Source: Axinella damicornis (taxonomy: Eukaryota; Porifera; Demospongiae; Axinellida; Axinellidae). Taken from it: a stretch of 64,000 nt of DNA. This document shows, piece by piece, positions 31,865 to 44,364 of the stretch (its first letter is position 1; the number at the start of each line of letters is the position of its first letter). The DNA is taken from positions 11,929,981 to 11,993,980 of the forward strand of contig OZ007510.1 of assembly GCA_963931865.1 (NCBI GenBank). The letters are read 5' to 3'. Below the pieces are notes generated by a model that did no database searches, had not been told where the DNA came from, and saw nothing but the letters and a program-made list of their open reading frames with translations. Position numbers and translations under genes: made by a program.

Positions 31865-32437
31865 TCACTGAGGAAGTAGCATTGGTCCTGATATTTCCTT
31901 AGCAACACCTTCGCCTACCAGTGCTACAACAATGCTCAGTGCGAACTCAAAGCAGGTGCCTGGCCCCCGGCTGGTAATTGTTGTTCCATCTCTACACACC
32001 CTTGCTTCAGTGTAGGTATAGTTCCCACTCTCCTCCATAACTTGTTTCACAGCCGGGTGTGAGGTGAGCTGCTTGCCTTTCGCGATGCCATGAGCGAGCA
32101 GAGCAGTAGGCGCTGCGCAAACTGCTGCCACATAACCTCCTCCGGCTTCTTGTGATTGCAGCACCTGCTTTACTGCATCAGACTCAGACAGACGTTTAGC
32201 ACCCCCTCCGCCCCCCGGAAGCACAACAACATCATAGGGTCCCCTTTTTATGGCTTCTTCCAGAGAGATGTCCGGGACAATCTTGACTTTTCTGCTGCAC
32301 TCGACCGGATCGCTCGAATCCAGCCCGGCAACCGTGACGTTGATCTTTGCTCTCCGCAAGACGTCGGTAGTGATAACCGTCTCCATCTCCTCTGCGCCAG
32401 GCGCTAGGATGACCAGTGCTTTCTTCTCTGTCGCCAT
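31865..32437 (-). CDS. PARK7: DJ-1/PARK7-family protein
   Basis: A single uninterrupted 190-codon frame close to the 189 residues of human DJ-1. It has the family signatures [14 protein letters not shown] at the N terminus, YDVVVLPGG in the middle, the nucleophile elbow [14 protein letters not shown], and [12 protein letters not shown] near the end. Glu19, Cys107 and His127 correspond to human Glu18, Cys106 and His126, so the redox-sensitive active site is intact. DJ-1 proteins act in oxidative-stress defence and have been assigned glyoxalase/deglycase-type activities (family knowledge). The vertebrate genes are split by introns, but this one is intronless, with no poly(A) tail or flanking repeats to suggest a processed copy. 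It starts 312 bp from the divergent gene at 32750. Confidence 0.96.
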   Translation of the reverse strand: MATEKKALVILAPGAEEMETVITTDVLRRAKINVTVAGLDSSDPVECSRKVKIVPDISLEEAIKRGPYDVVVLPGGGGGAKRLSESDAVKQVLQSQEAGGGYVAAVCAAPTALLAHGIAKGKQLTSHPAVKQVMEESGNYTYTEARVCRDGTTITSRGPGTCFEFALSIVVALVGEGVAKEISGPMLLPQ

Positions 32438-32749
32438 TTTTATTTTAACTTCCTCTATTCACGGAAGTCGATTGAGGCAGGAAGTCGATTGAGGCAGGAA
32501 GTCGTTCCCGGGTCCCACGATTGAGGCAGGATGTGCTAGTGTCGTCTGACAGGGCAGGGACCAGCTAGTAGAGATCGACACCGATTCTGACGGAATATAA
32601 CTCCTGCAGTTATACTTAGGTGACAGCTATCTACCATCCACTCCCCACGGACCCGGAATTGCCCTTGGTTTATCAGAAATTTGCACGTGTGGGGTGTGCC
32701 CTGCAGCCTAGCCCTCGAACCATTGAACCTTTCAAGTCAAAGCTAAACC
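32438..32749. promoter_or_regulatory. divergent promoter between DJ-1 and the Cys-rich gene
   Basis: 312 bp separate the two ATGs. At about 32460-32535 lie imperfect direct repeats of GATTGAGGCAGGAAGT, each with a GGAAG core like an ETS-factor site. No TATA box is evident. Regulatory use is inferred from position only. Confidence 0.45.
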
Positions 32750-35700
32750 ATGCTGTTGATGTCGTTGAATGCAGTACTCTTGGTCTTCTGCTCCCTGTTG
32801 CTGTGTGGGAGAGCAGATACCCACGAGGTCACTGAAACAGGAGGTCAAGGGTGTTTCCAGTCTCCAACAGAACTAAGAGCCACAATGGAAGGCGTGTTTG
32901 GAGAAGGCTACAATGTTTCCATCAACTGTATGTCTTTTGATCAACGTGGGTCACTCTACAAGGCCATTGCGTCTGGATTTAGTGATCGTGACCCTGATGT
33001 GAGATACGTGTTTACCTGTTCTGAAGGTGTTCTGATTGCACAGCAGTCGAACGAATCAGTCAGTATGATCAACATGGATTCAGCTTGTGTTAGCTGTGAA
33101 GATGTACCACAGCCCTGCATGACTCGTAAGTTTGAGTTGAACATGTGAGTGTATCAAATCAGTGGCTGATCCAGGCTTCTTAGAAGGGGTATGGCTACTG
33201 TACGTAATAAAGGTAGCCATGTATATACCATTCCCCCCCTCAATAATGACTAGGGTGACTAATTACCCTACCATCATTTTTATGTGTTTGTTAATTCAGG
33301 AAAGGGGCCCCTCCCCACCCTGGATCAGCCCTTGCAAATCCTGTTGAAGGTTCATTCCTAGTACCCATTCTTAAACAACCACTGAGACTTTCATAGGAGG
33401 TCAGACAGCCTGGTGTCACAGAAAAGATGGCATCCTAGGAAATTTGGCACCCCTATACCAAACATCTTTGCACCCCCTAGGAAATTTAGCACCCCGTAAC
33501 ATCCAGAAACTTCATAACCCTAACCCTAATTAGCCCTAACCAAGGGCGAGAGGGCATGCAACTCTGCAAACGGCAAAATCCAAATCAATTCTATTTATAC
33601 AATCACATGCTACACTATTAGTTTCAAGATCCACAATGCACGCAGCTCTGGATGCTAACCGCGGGAGTCACAGCCACAGTTCCCATTCTCTAGTAAGTCA
33701 ATAACCACTGCTGTTACCGTGCATGGTGCTTGCCACTGCCTTCTCCTTTGCCTGAGTTTTGCCAGCAAACTCCAACGAACCATGTCATTCAGTGGAGACG
33801 GTCCTGAGCGGTACCTGGCTGCTGCACGCAGCTGCTCTGTGATATTCTACATGCATTCTGTCACATAATTATATGGTTACACGGCAATATCAAAAAATAG
33901 TAAATCGGTAGCCACATTTGTGAATACGAGAGTTACATGCCCTCTTTCCTTTAGGGTTGATGCACCCTTACTCTAACTGAATATCCAGAGGAAATATGCA
34001 CTGGGATGCCTATGATGTTTGCACACTGCATATGATTCTGAGTGAGGCAATAAAATGAGCTTTCTGATCATGGGAGCAGCGTTGATCATGGCGATCTGCA
34101 GATTGCCAACATGGTATCTCTTAGACTAGCCCAATATTCAGATTCGACCAATCAGAGGACTCCATATGGTATCTAGACAGGAAAAGAAATAATTGGGGCA
34201 AGCCCGAGCAAGCCCCACATAGAGTAGGCGCTCTGTTATCGGACGCAAAAGGTTCTATTTGTGCTTACGTAGCTATCACGCATTCCTAGCTCTTGTAAAC
34301 TGTTCTACAGAACGATGAAACAGTAACAAATAATACGGTACAAAATCACCTTGCTATTGTCTTCGTTAGAACCGAAAAATGTTGATCCGGACCATCCGTT
34401 ATCGTCAAGCTACCTCTCAAATCGGACATCATTACTTCTTCTTCTTCTTCAAAAGTCGGACATTAGTACCTAACAGCTTGAAATGAAGCTATAGTCCTCC
34501 CTACCCATGGCGGGCACCGGCCACGACAATAAGGTCACTCAAATAACCTCCCCTTCACACGTTCTTGACTCAGCAACCAGTACGGAGACAAGGGCTAGCT
34601 TGCCTATTTCAACTCTTTAGTACACACACAATGCATTCCTACTCTACGCTACACTCTTCCACGGCGCAGAAGACCAGGGTTTAGTGACTACTGTGCATGC
34701 ATCAAGAACTTTGACCCCTAAATTTCTAGTTAAAGCCCATCAAGTCCTGCATACGCACACGTATAGAAATAGCACTACGACCAGACCATTTGGTCTAACT
34801 AGTTATGTTCCAGAGTCTGACAGTTGGAGTACACTGTCCGATAATAGATGGTGTCCGGTGATAGAGGAGGCACTCTAGACGTGTAAAACGGAAACCTTAA
34901 TTGTCTGTACGTCTGTATGTATGCTACGTCGTGCTGTAAATAAATGCTTATGCAAATAACCAAAAGTTCCTTGTGTCATGGTAATTTACACTCAACAACG
35001 AAGCTAAAATGTCGAGTTAGCTAGAGGCACGAATCATGACCCGTGTACTCCTTGGATGGCTACAACAGGGATGGAGACCAGTCACGAGTCTACCTCTTCA
35101 ATGGATACAGCAATGGGCGCTACCGCACGGCAACAAAGACTGCGAGAGTGTGACATCTGAGTGACTGATCTAGCTAGCTACATCATTGACCCACGGCTGC
35201 ACGGTTGCTCACTGCGTTGAAGTCACTCGTAGACCTAGCTACCTATGCTCTTCAATGGCTACAGTCATGGGAGCGGAGCTACTGCATAGCGAAAGAGACA
35301 GCGAGAGTGCTTCCATCTGCTCGTGCCACCTGTATACATCATGTACTGTCCATCATGTTCTTACAGCCTGAGGTTGAGTTACTTTCGAATGACAGTGATA
35401 TGCATGCTGCATATGCATATACTCGCTCAGGCTCGCCCCAGAATGTTATACATTCTGCTAGTAATAAGGTAACAGTAACTTCCTGTAGAATGAGATTGTT
35501 GCTCTGTTGTAGTTGAATACTGCAATTACTATGGCAACCTGGCAAAGCATTGGCTGTAGTGGCAGTAATGTCTGAGTAAGGAGACAGCTCAAGCCACACC
35601 ATTTCTGTGGGCAACCACATGCTTATTTGTGACAGTATCACATGTTAACTCTGTGCTGAGGAATACATTGATGGTAGGGCCTAAGCTAGCCTTGCTCCCA

Positions 35701-38700
35701 GGCCCAAGCCTGGGAGCGAGGCTTGGGCCTGGGAGGATTACTCAACTAGTTCACTGACCTAAGGTTGTTGACTACTAGTTGTAAGGGCTAGCTTTATTCC
35801 GTAGAATCGTGTTATGGGCTCCTGGTTTGCCTGATGTCAGCGAAGTGATCCGTGCTGTGTACAGGTAGTGATGTCATTCAGTCGTTCCTCAATTAGTACT
35901 CAATTATGCTCATGGGTCACCATTACCATGCTTTCATGACAATCACAAACATTCGTTGGGAAGGACGCAATGTTTCAGGGGCACTCTGGCTCTCTTCATG
36001 AGGAAGTACAGCTGGGACAATATAACAATTTCCTGTCCTTTTCTCTCAGTTGTACTGCATGCCTGCCAGAACACTCTTGAAATGTTGCCAATAAAAGATC
36101 GTCATTGCCAACAAATCTTTTGCAATAGCACTCAATTAGTCATGCAAACAACAAACCAATTAGTCATTCGTGCCCGTAACTGATAGTGAATATGAATAAT
36201 TACTCTGTTCATGCATGCACAAAGTGGGTTAAGCACTCAGTCTGTCTGTCAGCCTGTCCAGAAACACTTCAAGTAGATCAGCTAAGGCACAAGTTTACCG
36301 TGGTCCTTGGATTAGTGTCATACTCAGGGGTGGGAGGGGCTCAGACACGGGGATGTAGCCTCGTTCCTAGGCCTCCAAGCCCGGCTTTTGTCGCTTGCAT
36401 GGAGGCTTGGGAACGAGGCTACGGGACGTCTGTTGGACCATCCTACCTGTGCTTCTCTCAAGAAGGGGGATAGTATCATCCTCGTTCTCTTTTCTATTAG
36501 TGTGCCCTTCAGTGTGATTAAGTTTACGGAGTTGCTTGATTCTGTGTGTATATGTGAGCAAGGCCTTGCATGTACAGTATCATAGCAGGGTTTCATTTGG
36601 GGAGGGGCGGGCGGGGCATTCTTGAAAGATTCCCAATAATTGTATGTATCCAAGGCAACTCATGCCTCCCCCTCTTACTTTTGCCATGCTAAGATTCCTC
36701 CCCTTGAACAATGTTCTAAATGAAACACTGGATGCATTCACTCAAGCCGTGTTCCCCCAAAGGAGGGTACCAGGGTGCCCCTCCTCCTTTCCTGGCCCAA
36801 TGTCATATGGTGTGGCATTCACTGATGTGGTCATATTTTGGGGTCTTCCCCCTTTGGGCATTTATGGTAGGTAATCTGTGTTTTTCCTGTTGTAGCTCGA
36901 CTATTTATGGTCTTCACTCCCTGACTCTTTAAATATTGAATGGAAGTGTGCCAGTAACATGGAGACCGATAGTTGCTAGTAAATCCATCAGTCTCCAGGT
37001 TTGGAGTGTATGTTACCTGAATGCAATTACTGCGTACCAAGCTCCATTAAGCTCATGCACCTCCAGAAATGTCATGTACAACTGATCTCTTAGATGTAGG
37101 CATGCAAACACACATGGCCTGTTCCCCAGCCCCCCCCCCCCCCCCCCCCCCCCGTGCGCAACAAGAAATTTGCCACAGAGAAGGAGCCTGGGAACGAGGC
37201 TACACACTCCTACAACACATGCTCACCACTCTCCTCATACACACTCAATACCCACCCTCCCCCCAACCCACAACCCCCATCCACCATCACACTAGCTTGC
37301 CCTTCCACGTGTGAGCGATGCTACAACTCTTCTCAGCTCACTCGATGCTCCGTGTGTACAGCGTGTACTGCCTCCTCTGCCTCAGAGTGTACTGCAGCTG
37401 CCCTGATGGGGTCACAGACGTGCGCAGTGAGCTGCCAGACGGCACTGCATGAACCTACTGGAGTGAACAACCACTGTGGTGAGTAGGCCAGAGGGTGGGG
37501 GGTACCAACTACTGTGGTGAGTAGGCCAGAAGGTGGGGGGTACCAACTACTGTGGTGAGTTGGCCAGAGGGTGGGGGGTACCAACTACTGTGGTGAGTAG
37601 GCCAGAGGGTGGGGGGTACCAACTACTGTGGTGAGTAGGCCAGAAGGTGGGGGGTACCAACTACTGTGGTGAGTTGGCCAGAGGGTGGGGGGTACCAACT
37701 ACTGTGGTGAGTAGGCCAGAGGGTGGGGGGTACCAACTACTGTGGTGAGTAGGCCAGAGGGTGGGGGGTACCAACTACTGTGGTAAGTAGGCCAGAGGGT
37801 GGGGGGTACCAACTACTGTGGTGAGTAGGCCAGAGGGTGGGGGGTACTAACTACTGTGGTGAGTAGGCCAGAGGGTGGGGGGTACCAACTACTGTGGTGA
37901 GTAGGCCAGAGGGTGGGGGGTACCAACTACTGTGGTGAGTAGGCCAGAGGGTGGGGGGTACCAACTACTGTGGTGAGTAGGCCAGAGGGTGGGGGGTACC
38001 AACTACTGTGGTAAGTAGGCCAGAGGGTGGGGGGTACCAACTACTGTGGTGAGTAGGCCAGAGGGTGGGGGGTACCAACTACTGTGGTGAGTAGGCCAGA
38101 GGGTGGGGGGTACCAACTACTGTGGTGAGTAGGCCAGAGGGTGGGGGGTACTAACTACTGTGGTGAGTAGGCCAGAGGGTGGGGGGTACCAACACCATAT
38201 AACCATGGTCAGTCACTGTGTTTATATGCAAGCTTTTCTATGGCTAGAAAACATTTGTCCAACCCAAAGATCTATGTTTACTCATTGTAGTATAGGCAGA
38301 ACACAAACCCTATTCAGCGGATTGCAGTTCCGTCTGAATATTGCATATTCCGTGACCATACTGAGCACGAAATTGGGCTATACGTTGCAAGAGCTTCCTG
38401 TGAGTGGGTCTTCATGGAAATGACACTGCCTGAAATATGCTGGAGCCCGGAAGCTACACACGCACTTTGCGTGAGTGTCACAATTGCGGAACAGTTTCCG
38501 TGAAAATCCATGGAATATTAGAATGGAACTGCAATCCACTGTGCAGATAGCTAAGTTATAGATAGATACGTTGCTAGACATACCTGGCTTCAGAAGAAGT
38601 ATTAGTCACATTCCAGGACGTAGGAAGGCGGTGTGTGTATGTGTGCATATGTGTTGACACCGCTGTGTGACAATGCTTCCGCCTTGGCATGGCAATTAAC

Positions 38701-41700
38701 CCTTTCACCAGTATAGGCCACTTTGGAACCATTGAGAATAGAGAAAAGTGTATACTTTATATTACTATTCTTAGGCTATTCTAACCAATCAGGTTACAGT
38801 ATTTGCGGGAAATAATTAGTCATATATCCCACAGCCGGTCTTGCGCGCATACTATAAGCGATCGCGTGCAAGAGAAAGCGAAGAGCTAGCTTTGTTAGTC
38901 TAGCCAAGGACTCGTGCCTTTACCACTGCCTTAGTCAAGTATCCTCGGCACTTCCTCGGCTCCACTCAAGCACTAACCTTTCCCGCCGGATGTAACGGGT
39001 CTCATATCCCACTGGCCAGTAGCGCCTAATATAAATGCATATGTATGAGCCTTATGGAATTGGGAATCGGCCAGCGAAAGGGTTAAGCTAAGGGTTAAGT
39101 TAAGCTAAGTTAATTGACCAGCGAAAGGGCTAAGCTGGCCTTATACCTGGATGTATACTACTTCACTTCGATGTGTAATTCTACACCAATTTCTCTACAT
39201 GATGAGGCCTGCTGCTGTAGTACAGTAGCATGAGTTAAACTTGATCAGGCCTGATCATGTGATGCAGCAGTTGATTCCAACAGCTAACTACAGAGGAGGG
39301 AGGACAAAATCGCGTGGTTAGTTATCATTCCTAGCATTCTTGAACGCATATAAAATGTGTACTTGGTCATAGCAGTGGACTACACCAGGGCGCTCGATCT
39401 GTAAATGCTCTACTGAGTATCATGTACTGCGACTGCAAAATTGGCAGAGGGCGCCCCAACTAAATCGACTTTGCAGTGCAAGTGTACTAGCTTACGAGCT
39501 CATTGATTCGCAATTAAAAGTGCATCACGTGATCATGTCCTCCCTCCTCTGAGCGGATTCTTTGACCACCAAACAACTGTGAATGCAATTGCTACCTGGA
39601 TGATAGAGTACAGTATAACTTATTGCAAAAATTTGATTCATGTTGTATGTGTTGCGTGTATTTTCCCCAATGCAGAGTGTACGGGGGTGTTGGAACTGCC
39701 AAATTATCCCCCAGCAGAGGGTGAGCACATGTAACCACAGAGTGTACCACGAGAGCAGTGTTGCCTCCAAGAAGGGTACCAGGGTGCCCCCTCCTCCTTT
39801 TGTGACCTATTTCCCTTTGATGTGGTCATTGGAATGCTCTCTGATGTGGTCATGTTGTTTTACTCTTTCCCTCTTGCCTGTCAGCTTTGGGGAAACAGTA
39901 TATAATTTGGTTCGCAAAGCAAAAGATTGAGACATTTTCTTCAGATTGTCGTATGGTTGTTCAACGGCTGTAGCCGCCTTGTAGTTTCATACGGAGTTAG
40001 GGTGCTATTGATCTCAAGATGATGATGGTTCAGTGATCGGGCAATTATACTGCACGCAGCTGTCCGGCCTTATGGCCTAATCAGGTACAGATAGATCGCT
40101 GGCATGCTTGTTAAGTATGACAGCCCTACGGTCAGAATTGAATGAGAACTCCTCTGTTTGGATTATCTTAACGATTAATATCACTAGCTCTAATGTACCA
40201 TTGGCTCATTCCCAGGCCGTTCCCGCCTCCAGTCTTTGATCGCTTGCAGGGAGGAGGAAGGCCCGGGAGATCTGGTTTACATGCGTTGACATCTGGTCAC
40301 GTGCGGCGACGTCAGGTAGACAGAGGGTAGACACATGGGGGGCAGTGCCCAACAAAGAATCTCAAACTCCTTTCTTCTAATTTGATTGTTATATCAGTCC
40401 GACGGCTGGAGGCCAGAGTGCATCAATACCATTCGTTCTTTGGATGGGTGAATGCAAAGCAGGAATTATTATTACGGTCGGCCCCACCCCATGTGCCTAC
40501 CACCAGTCTACCTGACATCACTGCACATGACCAAACCTCCTGGGCCTTCCCCCTCCGTATTTGTGTATTGCACGTGATCGAAGAATGGAGTTGGGAACGG
40601 CCTGGGAATGAGCCTAAGTGTACCACACTGCCAAAGTGCTGGTTGGGGACATTCAAACCGTGTGTTGTTCTTCCACAGGAATGGAGAACCCTCCACATGA
40701 GCCGGATACTGAGAGTGCAGTGTGTCAGCCAAGTTGTCAAAACCATGACTACATCCCTAACAACCACACCAACATTTGCTACGGTACATGTCCAATTAAT
40801 GGATGTAGAACGTGTTTGAATGTTCACATGTGCTTCATTGTATTTTAGAAGTGGGAGGGTCTGGATTGTTTTGTCAGATTGGGTCCAGTCAGTCATTAGA
40901 TCACTGATTCTTTCCTAATTTCACGCTTGTCCGTCATATTTTCTTGCTCATCTGTCTTCTCTCCTTTGGCCGTTGGCCACACTCTAGCTTGCGGCATTGA
41001 GTTTTGTGTGGAGTGTGAACATAACAGCTGCTCTGGCTGTCTGTTTGGAAGTCAACTGTACATCGGGGAGTGTGTCACAGGTGAGCTGAGGTTTGTGAAG
41101 CAGAGAAAGAGGTCAAACATACACATAACTATAGAAGAAGTGCTCAGCAGAGCACATACCCCGTGCGCTACTTTGACTGATATTGGCCTACTGCCAATTA
41201 TTAATACAGCATGGACGAAGAGCTGACCGACTCGATGTCAGCATGCAGAATGAGATACCGTAACTTATGTTAGAAACGGGGTGTGGTCAACTTGAAACAC
41301 GACTTTCACGCGGCTTATCTCAGCCTCTTGAGTGGATCTCTGGTCTGTGAGTAATGTAGACGCTATTTTATTTTGACACTTCTATCCTGAACTAAGCCTT
41401 CAACAAGGCCTTCATTGCTGCAACTCCATGGACAGACTGACAGACAAACCGATCACTCTACCCCTGCTGCGCATGCACACGGGGTGATTACGTATATCCT
41501 CTAGCATGCTTTGTCGTAGTCTCGATACCAGACTCCCATACCCAAAGGGGTCTGGTGCAGTGGCTTATGCATCATTGGCAGTCATGGAATTTCAGAGGCA
41601 TGAATTTGAGTAATTGGGTTGTGGCGGCTAAGTGTGGGGACAGTAACTCAATTAGTCATCTAGCCACATCACCTTTAATTTGCACTTGGGAATCCTCATG

Positions 41701-43850
41701 CAAGCTGTAGCCCGTAATTAGCCTCGTTCCCAGTCCCACGCCCAGCTTTCCGTCGCTGCTTAGTACGGTAAAGCGGGGAGGGCCTGGTACATTTCCTCAC
41801 GTGAGTGACGTCAAGGGTAGAAAGGGGTAGAAAGACCGGAAGTTTAACGTGGGCGTAGTGGGTCTCAGAACAGCAAGAAGAGCGAAGGTACCAGGTAACA
41901 CACCACACGTATCTAGCTAGCGGGGGGCGACTGTCATACTCACCGAGCGTTGAACGTGTAGATGGCTGAATAACACGCAAAACGTAGCGTCTTCGTTCTG
42001 AAAATTTTGTGGTTTTTCAATTACGTCATGCTCACGTGAGGAAATGTACCAGGCCCTCCCCGCTTTACCGTACTAAGCAGCGACGGAAAGCTGGGCGTGG
42101 GACTGGGAACGAGGCTAGCCCGTAATGGCTCTCTGTATGCAACTGTACCAGATTCCCCCTCCCCTTTGGGTATGGAGTCTGGTACCGAGACTAAGGGATT
42201 GTTGGGTGACTGTTGCTTATACCAAGCACTGGATTGCTACTAGTTATACTTACGAAAACGTTTGTCATTAGTTGGTGCCGTTCTTGTTGGATAACTTGCA
42301 GGTGATCTGGCAGAGATTGTGGAAGAGATAATGGAGGTGGCTGAAGAGCAGGAGAGGGAGGTGCAGGAGGAGGAGAGAGAGAGTAGCAGGGTGCAGATCA
42401 TACGTGAGTTCAGGGTACAACTTTGTGCTTTATTAGGACAAGGTAAAGCTCTTCGATGGCTTGCTAACTCTCCCAGCAATAAGTTCATTTTAGCACATCA
42501 TCGAAAGGTTGTACAAGTTACACACACACACACACACACACCACCCACAGTTGCCGTAACGCTGCCAATTGTGTGTGTAGCAGTGATCGTCTTCTTTGTC
42601 ATCATGGCAGTCATAGCCCACGTTCGGTACCCCCACGTCAGCTTCCATGGCCAGAAGAGACACCGACAAAAACCGTGAGCAGAATGTTGTAACAGTTGCA
42701 TGTGTGCTGTTCCTTGCCTCATTCCTGGCTCACTCAGTAATCACATGTATGCTCACGTGCATCTACAGTACCGGAGTAGTTTTCTAAGCTCGCTTCTGAT
42801 TGGTTCACTTAGGTCACTTACGTCATACAGTGCATACTTAGGGTATATTATGGCAGGTTAGGGTGTGGTTTATATTGTTATATAGCCAATAGAATTGAAG
42901 CTTTGAAAACCTACTCCGGGATAGCTCACGTCAAGAGTGTATGATAATAAGAAGAGAGTATCGAACTCGCTATAGGCTACGTTGAATGTATGCGGAAAGT
43001 AACGTGACATCCAGTATGGTGCACGTGATCCACACGGACTCGTCAACTATTGTTCTCCCCGATATGGCCGAGTTTACTTGCTGCACGCACACCTTGATCG
43101 TCGAGTCAAACAGGCTAGCTAGCTGTGGTACGGTAGCCATGGCGTCTATGTCAGGTAAGATTGTGTTTTTGACATTAGCACTATACCGGATGTCACGTTA
43201 CTTTCCGCATACATTCAACATTAGCCTATAGCGAGTTCGATACTCCCTTCTTATTATTATACACTCTTGCTCACGTGCATTCAGAGCACATCATGAATCA
43301 GGAATGTGACAGTGCATACAGCTGCAGTCAGGCCTTGTGTATATATTGTCAGGTAGATCGTTCAAGGGCAACATGACAAAGGAACTACCATGGAACTGAA
43401 AGACCACGAACACTAAAATTAATGCAAGTGTGGTGTACACAAGAGAATGAGAGCTTGGTGGATAGACCTGTAATCACTCACTGCTTTTTTTGGAATGCAA
43501 ATTATGATGACGTCAATATGTCAAATTACACTTGCTTTCTATGACGTGTGAGCATGGCACAGTGATGTCATCAGCATAATTTTGGTAGTGTTTCCTGTTT
43601 ACGTAGTAACCAGCAGCTGCTACAATGTATGTACATCCAACCCACCCATAGCTGAGCTTGAACTCAATCCAAAATCAGAAATACAGTTCAATGTCCAGTA
43701 GTGAGTGAGTAGGGGATGGAACTGTCTTCTGCCAGCGACGATTTGATGCGTTGATCTCTCCCTCTCTCCCTCCTCCTCCTCAGGGAAGCATCTCCACCAC
43801 CTCATCATGAAGATGTATGGAGAGCCAGGCCCACCATCAGGCTGCGCTGA
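32750..43850 (+). CDS. cysteine-rich single-pass membrane protein, seven exons
   Basis: Exons: 32750-33125 (signal peptide MLLMSLNAVLLVFCSLLLCG and a Cys-containing domain), 37296-37478, 40679-40783 and 40988-41080 (each a Cys-rich module, such as TCERCYN, CVECEHNSCSGC), 42302-42403 (Glu-rich, probably helical), 42551-42674 (helix IVCVAVIVFFVIMAVIA) and 43784-43850. The first five introns are all phase 1, so the modules between them are symmetric. The total is 349 codons. The final splice is inferred. Reading on from 42674 meets TGA at 42676, but GTGAGC there is a good donor. The acceptor at 43783 has a strong pyrimidine tract, keeps frame, and AATAAA follows at 43928. The Cys spacing recalls furin-like/EGF-receptor Cys-rich repeats, but I cannot assign a family. 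Confidence 0.68.
33126..37295. other. first intron of the Cys-rich gene
   Basis: 4.2 kb with no exon I can support. It holds repeats of GCACCCC..AGGAAATTTGGCACC at 33430-33510, TAACCC-like sequence near 33520, short TAGCC-type palindromes at 35687-35723 and 36356-36421, and a C24 run at 37130-37153 just before exon 2. Confidence 0.6.
36356..36421. mobile_element. short palindromic TAGCC-type MITE
   Basis: TAGCCTCGTTCCTAGGCC at the left and CTTGGGAACGAGGCTA at the right, 66 bp in all. A still shorter relative lies at 35687-35723. Confidence 0.8.
37479..38190. repeat. 38-bp minisatellite of 19 units, each with a splice donor
   Basis: Starts exactly at the donor of exon 2 (ACTGTG|GTGAGT). Each unit contains ACTACTGTGGTGAGTAGGCC (two units have GTAAGT), so the exon end plus donor is repeated 19 times. 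Unit length is not a multiple of three, and every unit has an in-frame TAG just after the donor. Confidence 0.97.
38696..39088. mobile_element. TTAA-flanked MITE, piggyBac-like ends
   Basis: Begins TTAACCCTTTCACCAG and ends with CTGG-type sequence reading GGCCAGCGAAAGGGTTAA. The TTAA target and CCCTTT ends match the piggyBac pattern. A similar end starts at 63854. Confidence 0.65.
40203..40614. mobile_element. TAGCC-related MITE directly upstream of exon 3
   Basis: GGCTCATTCCCAGGCCGTTCC at the left and GGAACGGCCTGGGAATGAGCC at the right. Flanking gtacca occurs on both sides. It ends only 65 bp before the exon at 40679. Confidence 0.75.
41137..41486. mobile_element. inverted copy of the TACCCCGTGCGC MITE
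   Basis: Reads GTGCTCAGCAGAGCAC then TACCCCGTGCGC on the left and GCGCATGCACACGGGGT on the right. It is the reverse complement of 5136-5546 with a few indels. It lies in an intron of the Cys-rich gene. Confidence 0.85.
41518..42192. mobile_element. AGTCTCG-type MITE carrying a nested TAGCC-type MITE
   Basis: Outer ends AGTCTCGATACCAGACTCC and GGAGTCTGGTACCGAGACT are inverted, with inner CATACCCAAAGGGG. Inside sits the TAGCC-type element at 41719-42117 with its own duplication, so the nesting order is clear. Confidence 0.8.
41719..42117. mobile_element. TAGCC-type MITE, 399 bp, perfect 9-bp target duplication
   Basis: Ends TAGCCTCGTTCCCAGTCCC and GGGACTGGGAACGAGGCTA. Flanks gcccgtaat at 41710-41718 and 42118-42126 are identical. 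Near-identical to 3963-4361, so the subfamily moved recently. Confidence 0.93.
42930..43265. repeat. foldback element, about 80-bp arms
   Basis: GAGTGTATGATAATAAG through ATGCGGAAAGTAACGTGACA is repeated in inverse at 43189-43265. The loop is about 170 bp. It lies in the proposed last intron of the Cys-rich gene. Confidence 0.85.
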
Positions 43851-43927
43851 GGATCTTTCTCCTCCATGGCCCTTGTTTTGCGCAACTCCTACAACGATTT
43901 TAACACTTTTTAAAAGTTAGTGGTTTC

Positions 43928-43933
43928 AATAAA
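43928..43933 (+). terminator. polyadenylation signal of the Cys-rich gene
   Basis: AATAAA lies 78 nt after the proposed TGA at 43848 and supports the last exon. Confidence 0.5.
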
Positions 43934-44270
43934 TTCTAGGGAGAGAAAAAAGACTGAAATTTACATTCATTTGCTTATGCTGTGGTACTGTGCTACTTTA
44001 TTGCACTTTTGTATCAGAATTGATGCTTATGTAAGGCTCAAACACTAACTCTACTAATAATCCAAGTGGCAACTGCACTCCTGCATGAGTGCTACTCACT
44101 GGTAAGGTGCAGATCCTGCCCCTTGCAGTGCTTGCTGTTTGCTGTGGCTATGCGCCCCAATCTACTGCCTGGGGCAAACAATATCATGCCTACCTGAAAC
44201 CCAGAAGTTGTCCACGTGAAACCATGCAGAAGTTGTCCACATGACTCGATCACTCTAAGCTGTTAGAGTG

Positions 44271-44364
44271 TAGCCTCATTCCCAGGCCGTTCCCACTGCC
44301 AGTATTTCATCGTATGAAATACGGCAGGAGTCATGAAATACTGGCGGTGGGAATGGCCTGGCTA
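44271..44364. mobile_element. palindromic TAGCC-type MITE
   Basis: TAGCCTCATTCCCAGGCC at the left and GGGAATGGCCTGGCTA at the right, with gttagagtg and gtcagagtg flanking. The right end has lost a few bases. Confidence 0.8.

Noticed and set aside
37477..38190. CRISPR array
   Set aside because: Units are contiguous 38-bp repeats without unique spacers, in a eukaryotic intron. The 34/36-bp array at 6531 fails for the same reason.
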